Position numbers and translations under genes: made by a program. The notes below the pieces were generated by a model, which did no database searches, had not been told where the DNA came from, and worked only from the letters and a program-made list of their open reading frames with translations. A stretch of 56,597 nt of DNA from an uncultured Hungatella sp. (GTDB taxonomy: Bacteria > Bacillota > Clostridia > Lachnospirales > Lachnospiraceae): contig CAJTOT010000013.1 of assembly GCA_910577935.1 (NCBI GenBank), positions 1 through 56,597 of the forward strand, written 5' to 3'. Numbering within the stretch: the stretch's first letter is position 1; each line of letters opens with the position of its first letter. Positions 52,944 through 56,597 of the stretch are shown piece after piece.

Positions 52944-55121
52944 TCAATTTTTGTTGTCGGTTTTCTTCCGGAAGGCCACCGGGGTTTCGCCGTAATATTT
53001 TTTAAAATACCGGATAAAGCTCTGCACATTGTTGTACCCCAGCCTCTCCGCGATGTCCTTTACCTTTAACGCCGGCACCTGGAGAATCAGCTCCTTCGCC
53101 TTCTGCATCCGGATATAGGTGATGTATTCCAGAACCGTATAACCGGTCTCTTCTTTAAAGATGATGCTCAGATACCCGGCTGACAAAAACACGTTCCCCG
53201 CCACGTCGTCCAGGGACAAGTCTCTTCCGTAGTTGGACATGATAAACGCGATGGCCCGCTCCACGTTGGGAGAATAGGACTGTTCTTTTTTGCCGGATTT
53301 CTCCACGCAGGTTATGAGAATCTTCTCCGATATCTGCTCCAGCTCCATCAAGTCTCTCGCCTGGAAAATCTTTTGAAAGACTGCCCGTTCATGATACTCT
53401 CCCGGCAGGCGGCCTCCCAGCTCCATAACGTTCTCTATGAGCTTGCTGCATATCTGAAAATACAGGAACCGGGTGTACTGGATGTCCGTCTCTTTCGCGC
53501 ACAGCTCCCGTGTCAGGCTGTGAAGCGCTTCCACGGCCTCCTCCTCTTTCCCCTCTCTCACCAGCTGGTTCAGCTGTTTCTCCGTCTCTTTTTTGTAGTA
53601 TTCCTCTTTGTAGTCGGCCGTGGGGGCGGTCTCGTAGATTAATGTGTTCTTCCCTTTAAAAAATGTCTTTTCCAGGGTTCTCAGCATGCTTGAGTAGATA
53701 AGGCTCATGTTCTCCGGGTTCTGGAACTCCTGGCTGACACAGCAGGTGCACAGGATGCCTTCACACTCTTCCAGCTCCCGCTTCTGCTGCTCTGCCAGCC
53801 CCAGAAATTCCTCGTAGCCCAGGTCCGTGTTGAAAATCCCCACCAGCCTTGTCTGGGTAAGCCCTGCTATGATGCCGTCGATCTGCCTCTCGTCCCCCAC
53901 CAGCCTCTGCCACGCGCTCTGGGCCTGGAACCGGTCCGCCTCATCGTCAAATTCCACGATCATAAGGACATACCAGGCAAAATCCATATTCTGGCGCAGG
54001 AGCCGCTTCAGATGCCCGAACCGTTCCTGGTCGAACACCTCTGTCACCAGCTTCCTCACCGAATCCCGCACCACCGATGGGAGGCCGTACTCCTTGTCCG
54101 TCTGAAGCTCCTTGACCACGTCTTCAATGAGCATATATTCATTTTTTGCCATGTGGGGCTCGTCCCTCACGGTCATGATGGCCAGCTTGCTTCCCAGGCG
54201 ATTTAACGGCCTGTAAAAATACAGGGAAAAGCCGTAGATAATCACGGACGCCGCCGCAATCACCAGGAGGCTGACCAGGATAATTTTCTGCCTTACCTTG
54301 CTGCTCTCCCTGGTCAGGTATGTGTAGTCCTGAACCGTCCCTATGGTGAGATTGGAGCTTTCCGACTGTTTTTTGTACAGCATAAACAGGTGTCCCTGGC
54401 TCTCAAAGTGCTCCACCCCCGCCTCCTGGCCCATAAGCTGTTCATCTACATCCGGCTGCCGGCTGTCTCCCCCGATGATGATTCCGCCGTCCTCCACCAT
54501 CAGGCAGCTTCTCACCATCCCCGCCTCGTTGCCCATGAGTATATTGTCCGTAAATGCATCCAGGTCCACGGTGAGAATCATGTAAACCGTCTTCTCCCCC
54601 TGGATAGGCTCCAGGCGCTGGACCAGCTCCAGATGCCTTTCCCCCTCCTGCTCCCGGATCAAAAACAGGCTTTTGGAGGAGAACTCCACATTCAGCCTGT
54701 CCGCCTGAATCGTGGTCTTCGCCTTCTCCGTGACGGAAATTCCCCTCTGCAGGTCGATGAGCTCCACGCCCATGATCAGGCTGCTGCTGGAGCACACGTT
54801 TTGAAAATGGCGGATTATGTTCAGAAGAGCCATGGGCCTTCCGTTGTAAGCCTCTCTGGTCATGATCAGGTTAAATACATTTCTGTCCCCCAGGATCAAA
54901 TATACCGTCTCATCCAGCTGCCGCACCCTCTCGTCCAGGGACTGCCGCTTTTCTTCCAGCATACTCTCGTTGAACTCTGTCATGTGCTTCAGAATCAGGC
55001 TGGTGCTGAATATGCTGCAGACAGCCGCGATCATGCAGATAAACACCACCGTGATTACAATATTCACAATATACAGCTGATAAAACACCCTGCTCTTGGC
55101 TGCCTTTTGTTGTCCTCTCAT
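52944..55121 (-). CDS. Transmembrane AraC-type regulator
   Basis: 725 residues, starting at the ATG 55121 behind AGGAGG. A membrane helix near 15-38, an extracellular sensor region with a Cache-like look and a second helix near 295-315 (IILVSLLVIAAASVIIYGFS) lead to a cytoplasmic linker. The C-terminal AraC helix-turn-helix pair is LDDVAGNVFLSAGYLSIIFK and IAERLGYNNVQSFIRYFKKY. It has no kinase or receiver domain, so it senses and regulates as one protein. It is placed directly before the heparinase-like gene, its most likely target. Confidence 0.92.
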   Translation of the reverse strand: MRGQQKAAKSRVFYQLYIVNIVITVVFICMIAAVCSIFSTSLILKHMTEFNESMLEEKRQSLDERVRQLDETVYLILGDRNVFNLIMTREAYNGRPMALLNIIRHFQNVCSSSSLIMGVELIDLQRGISVTEKAKTTIQADRLNVEFSSKSLFLIREQEGERHLELVQRLEPIQGEKTVYMILTVDLDAFTDNILMGNEAGMVRSCLMVEDGGIIIGGDSRQPDVDEQLMGQEAGVEHFESQGHLFMLYKKQSESSNLTIGTVQDYTYLTRESSKVRQKIILVSLLVIAAASVIIYGFSLYFYRPLNRLGSKLAIMTVRDEPHMAKNEYMLIEDVVKELQTDKEYGLPSVVRDSVRKLVTEVFDQERFGHLKRLLRQNMDFAWYVLMIVEFDDEADRFQAQSAWQRLVGDERQIDGIIAGLTQTRLVGIFNTDLGYEEFLGLAEQQKRELEECEGILCTCCVSQEFQNPENMSLIYSSMLRTLEKTFFKGKNTLIYETAPTADYKEEYYKKETEKQLNQLVREGKEEEAVEALHSLTRELCAKETDIQYTRFLYFQICSKLIENVMELGGRLPGEYHERAVFQKIFQARDLMELEQISEKILITCVEKSGKKEQSYSPNVERAIAFIMSNYGRDLSLDDVAGNVFLSAGYLSIIFKEETGYTVLEYITYIRMQKAKELILQVPALKVKDIAERLGYNNVQSFIRYFKKYYGETPVAFRKKTDNKN

Positions 55122-55151
55122 AGCCAGACCTCCTATTACTTTAAAAGTCCC

Positions 55152-55168
55152 GCCGCCGAATAGGCGGC
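55152..55168 (-). other. Hairpin before the transmembrane AraC gene
   Basis: GCCGCC (55152-55157) and GGCGGC (55163-55168) form a 6-bp stem with a 5-nt loop, between the cut-off gene at the right edge and the AraC-type gene. It may end or attenuate the upstream transcript; the T-run is short. Confidence 0.35.
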
Positions 55169-55232
55169 ATGCATTCAGGTATGCCAAGTGCGCCCGCCAT
55201 AGCTTTCATGGGTGGTGGGTCTTCTGCCGGGC

Positions 55233-56597
55233 TCATGAAGGTTTACTATCATAATCAAATGACAGACAAAAGGCAATTTCACCGTCTTCCTCCTCCATAT
55301 CCAGCTCAAGGGCCTCCACTCCCGGAACCAGGTTGTAGATTCTCTCCAGGCCCCGGGGGAGAGTGATTCTCCCCCGCTCCCTGGCAACCGTCACCGCCGT
55401 CCCGTCTCTTTTTACCGTCACCTTGCGCTCTCCGGCCTCAACCTCCTCTTTCTGCCTGGAGACAAGCGGCAAAATCCATCTGGCTCCCGGCGGAACCTTC
55501 GCCTGGACACAGACCCTGTCAGGCTCAAACAGGTAAAAGACCTGGTACTCTCCGTTCTCATGCTTCTTTTTGTGAATATCGGTGAGGCGCCCACGGACTC
55601 TGACCCGGAATTGGCCCTGTCCCTGTTCCTGTTCCATCCCGCATGTGTGGTCAAACATATTGCTGTACACTTCGCCGTCCTGGCAAAGCTCCAGCCTGGG
55701 AGTGATGCAGCGGTGATTCCCCCGCCGGGGTAGAGTCATGTTGTACGGTTCTTTTAACGAGTACCGGCTCATGCCGGCGCACAGCACGGGCCCCGCCTGC
55801 CTGTGCCAGAGAAGGGACAGGGTCCCGCCGCCTGGGTGTCCTCCGGGCAGCCCCGGATATTCCCAGTCATAAGCGGTAACCGTGGCCGTATATTCCCTCC
55901 CCGGAATCACCAGAGTATCCAGTTCTCTCACATACTCTGCCTTTTTCATCCGGCTTCTGGGAAGGCTGCCGTCCCGGAGCCGGCGCCAGAGCCCCTGGTC
56001 CAGAATCCCCGCCAGCGCCTTGGCGTGGGTGAAGGTGTGGTGGACGCAGGGCGGCTCGCCTGTATCCTTTAAGTGGGGGCCTCCGTACAGAAGGCCGTTA
56101 AAGGTGCACCTGCTTAGGAGGGACAGGTTCTTGAAGGCGGCAGCTCCAAGGTCCGGTTCCCACCGGGCCGCCAGAAGACATCCCAGCCCGCATCCGTCGG
56201 AGGTCCTGCTTCCCCAGTAAGTCCACTTGTAATTCCTTGTGCCGAAGCTGTTGTCCATGGCTCCGTCATCCAGCATGAACAGCAGATGGCGCCTCCACAC
56301 CCTGACCAGTTTCTCCCTGAGCGGGGCGTCTCCCGTCTTTACTGCGTACTGGAAAAAGGCGGGGAGGGATTCTTCCAGATTGTATCCGACATCCACGGGA
56401 CGGCATCCCCTGGGGCTGACGCCGTCTACAGGACGCCCTTCTCCCGCCAGGATGCCGTCCCCGGTCAGCTGGGACACCGCCAGCCGGGCCAGCTCCCTCC
56501 CCCGCTTACGGTACTTCTCCTTCCCCAGAAGATCCGCGCACACCTCCATGGCCAGGCAGCAGGCGATCCGGTAGTTTACGTTGCACACCTCGAACTC
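55233..56597 (-). CDS. Unrecognised probable carbohydrate enzyme, 5' end cut
   Basis: 454 codons are visible and the frame stays open to the right edge. The first half is rich in helices with aromatic and Arg residues (VGYNLEESLPAFFQYAVKTG), the pattern of an (alpha/alpha)6 barrel. It contains the Trp/Gly stretch NYKWTYWGSRTSDGCGLGCL. The second half is beta-rich (GTLSLLWHRQAGPVLCAGMS), similar in layout to heparinase-type lyases. I cannot assign a family. The location upstream of the AraC-type and heparinase-like genes, on the same strand, suggests a role in the same polysaccharide pathway. Confidence 0.7.
   Translation of the reverse strand, partial: EFEVCNVNYRIACCLAMEVCADLLGKEKYRKRGRELARLAVSQLTGDGILAGEGRPVDGVSPRGCRPVDVGYNLEESLPAFFQYAVKTGDAPLREKLVRVWRRHLLFMLDDGAMDNSFGTRNYKWTYWGSRTSDGCGLGCLLAARWEPDLGAAAFKNLSLLSRCTFNGLLYGGPHLKDTGEPPCVHHTFTHAKALAGILDQGLWRRLRDGSLPRSRMKKAEYVRELDTLVIPGREYTATVTAYDWEYPGLPGGHPGGGTLSLLWHRQAGPVLCAGMSRYSLKEPYNMTLPRRGNHRCITPRLELCQDGEVYSNMFDHTCGMEQEQGQGQFRVRVRGRLTDIHKKKHENGEYQVFYLFEPDRVCVQAKVPPGARWILPLVSRQKEEVEAGERKVTVKRDGTAVTVARERGRITLPRGLERIYNLVPGVEALELDMEEEDGEIAFCLSFDYDSKPS

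Overview
The window looks like a chromosomal segment of a gut-type Clostridia (Lachnospiraceae-like) bacterium. This rests on the gene order lysS/greA/dusB, dnaE, an HPr-like gene with whiA-rapZ-murB-hprK-uvrC, and on strong GGAGG ribosome binding sites, consensus sigma-A-type promoters and LytS/AraC-type two-component sugar regulators. The core is fairly GC-rich, while a block at about 28.3-34.3 kb is clearly AT-rich. No rRNA, tRNA, CRISPR array or insertion sequence was seen.

Layout. (1) 1-609: the end of a probable integrative element, with a cut-off DUF6075-type gene and tandem short repeats abutting the 3' end of lysS. (2) 610-17601, all on the minus strand: housekeeping genes lysS, greA, dusB, pfkA and dnaE. 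These are followed (reading left to right) by a Crh-like HPr with Glu at position 15, whiA, rapZ, murB, hprK, uvrC, a DUF1653 protein, a lipoprotein glycoside-hydrolase-like protein and a HAD phosphatase. (3) 17693-19916, plus strand: a secreted M14 carboxypeptidase and endonuclease IV. (4) 20053-26655, minus: a run hflK-hflC-metF-metH activation protein-metH-PAP2, in which cobalamin-dependent methionine synthase is split over two genes. (5) 26962-28232, plus: a lone PTS-EIIC-like membrane protein behind a roughly 200-nt leader that contains a terminator.

(6) 28354-34230, minus, AT-rich: a Wzx flippase, a Wzy-like polymerase and three glycosyltransferases. They are preceded in the same direction by a tyrosine recombinase that has lost its recognisable catalytic residues and by a 48-codon small gene. 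(7) 35603-37250, plus: an XRE repressor-like gene and a 428-residue protein I do not recognise, diverging from the small gene across an operator-rich intergenic region. (8) 37361-56597: a carbohydrate-use locus with a GH2 beta-galactosidase, a DUF2264 protein, a GH88 unsaturated glucuronyl hydrolase, a complete ABC importer minus its ATPase, a LytS-type kinase with an AraC-type response regulator, a heparinase II/III-like enzyme, a transmembrane AraC-type regulator and a cut-off unrecognised protein.

How the parts work together. The enzymes in region 8 show no signal peptides, so the locus most likely imports uronate-containing oligosaccharides through the ABC transporter and degrades them in the cytoplasm. 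The two regulators would sense the sugar outside the cell. The HPr-like protein and HPr kinase in region 2 could link carbon status to regulation. Regions 6 and 7 may form one regulatory unit controlling a surface polysaccharide. The functions of these last links are inferred from layout and have not been shown.
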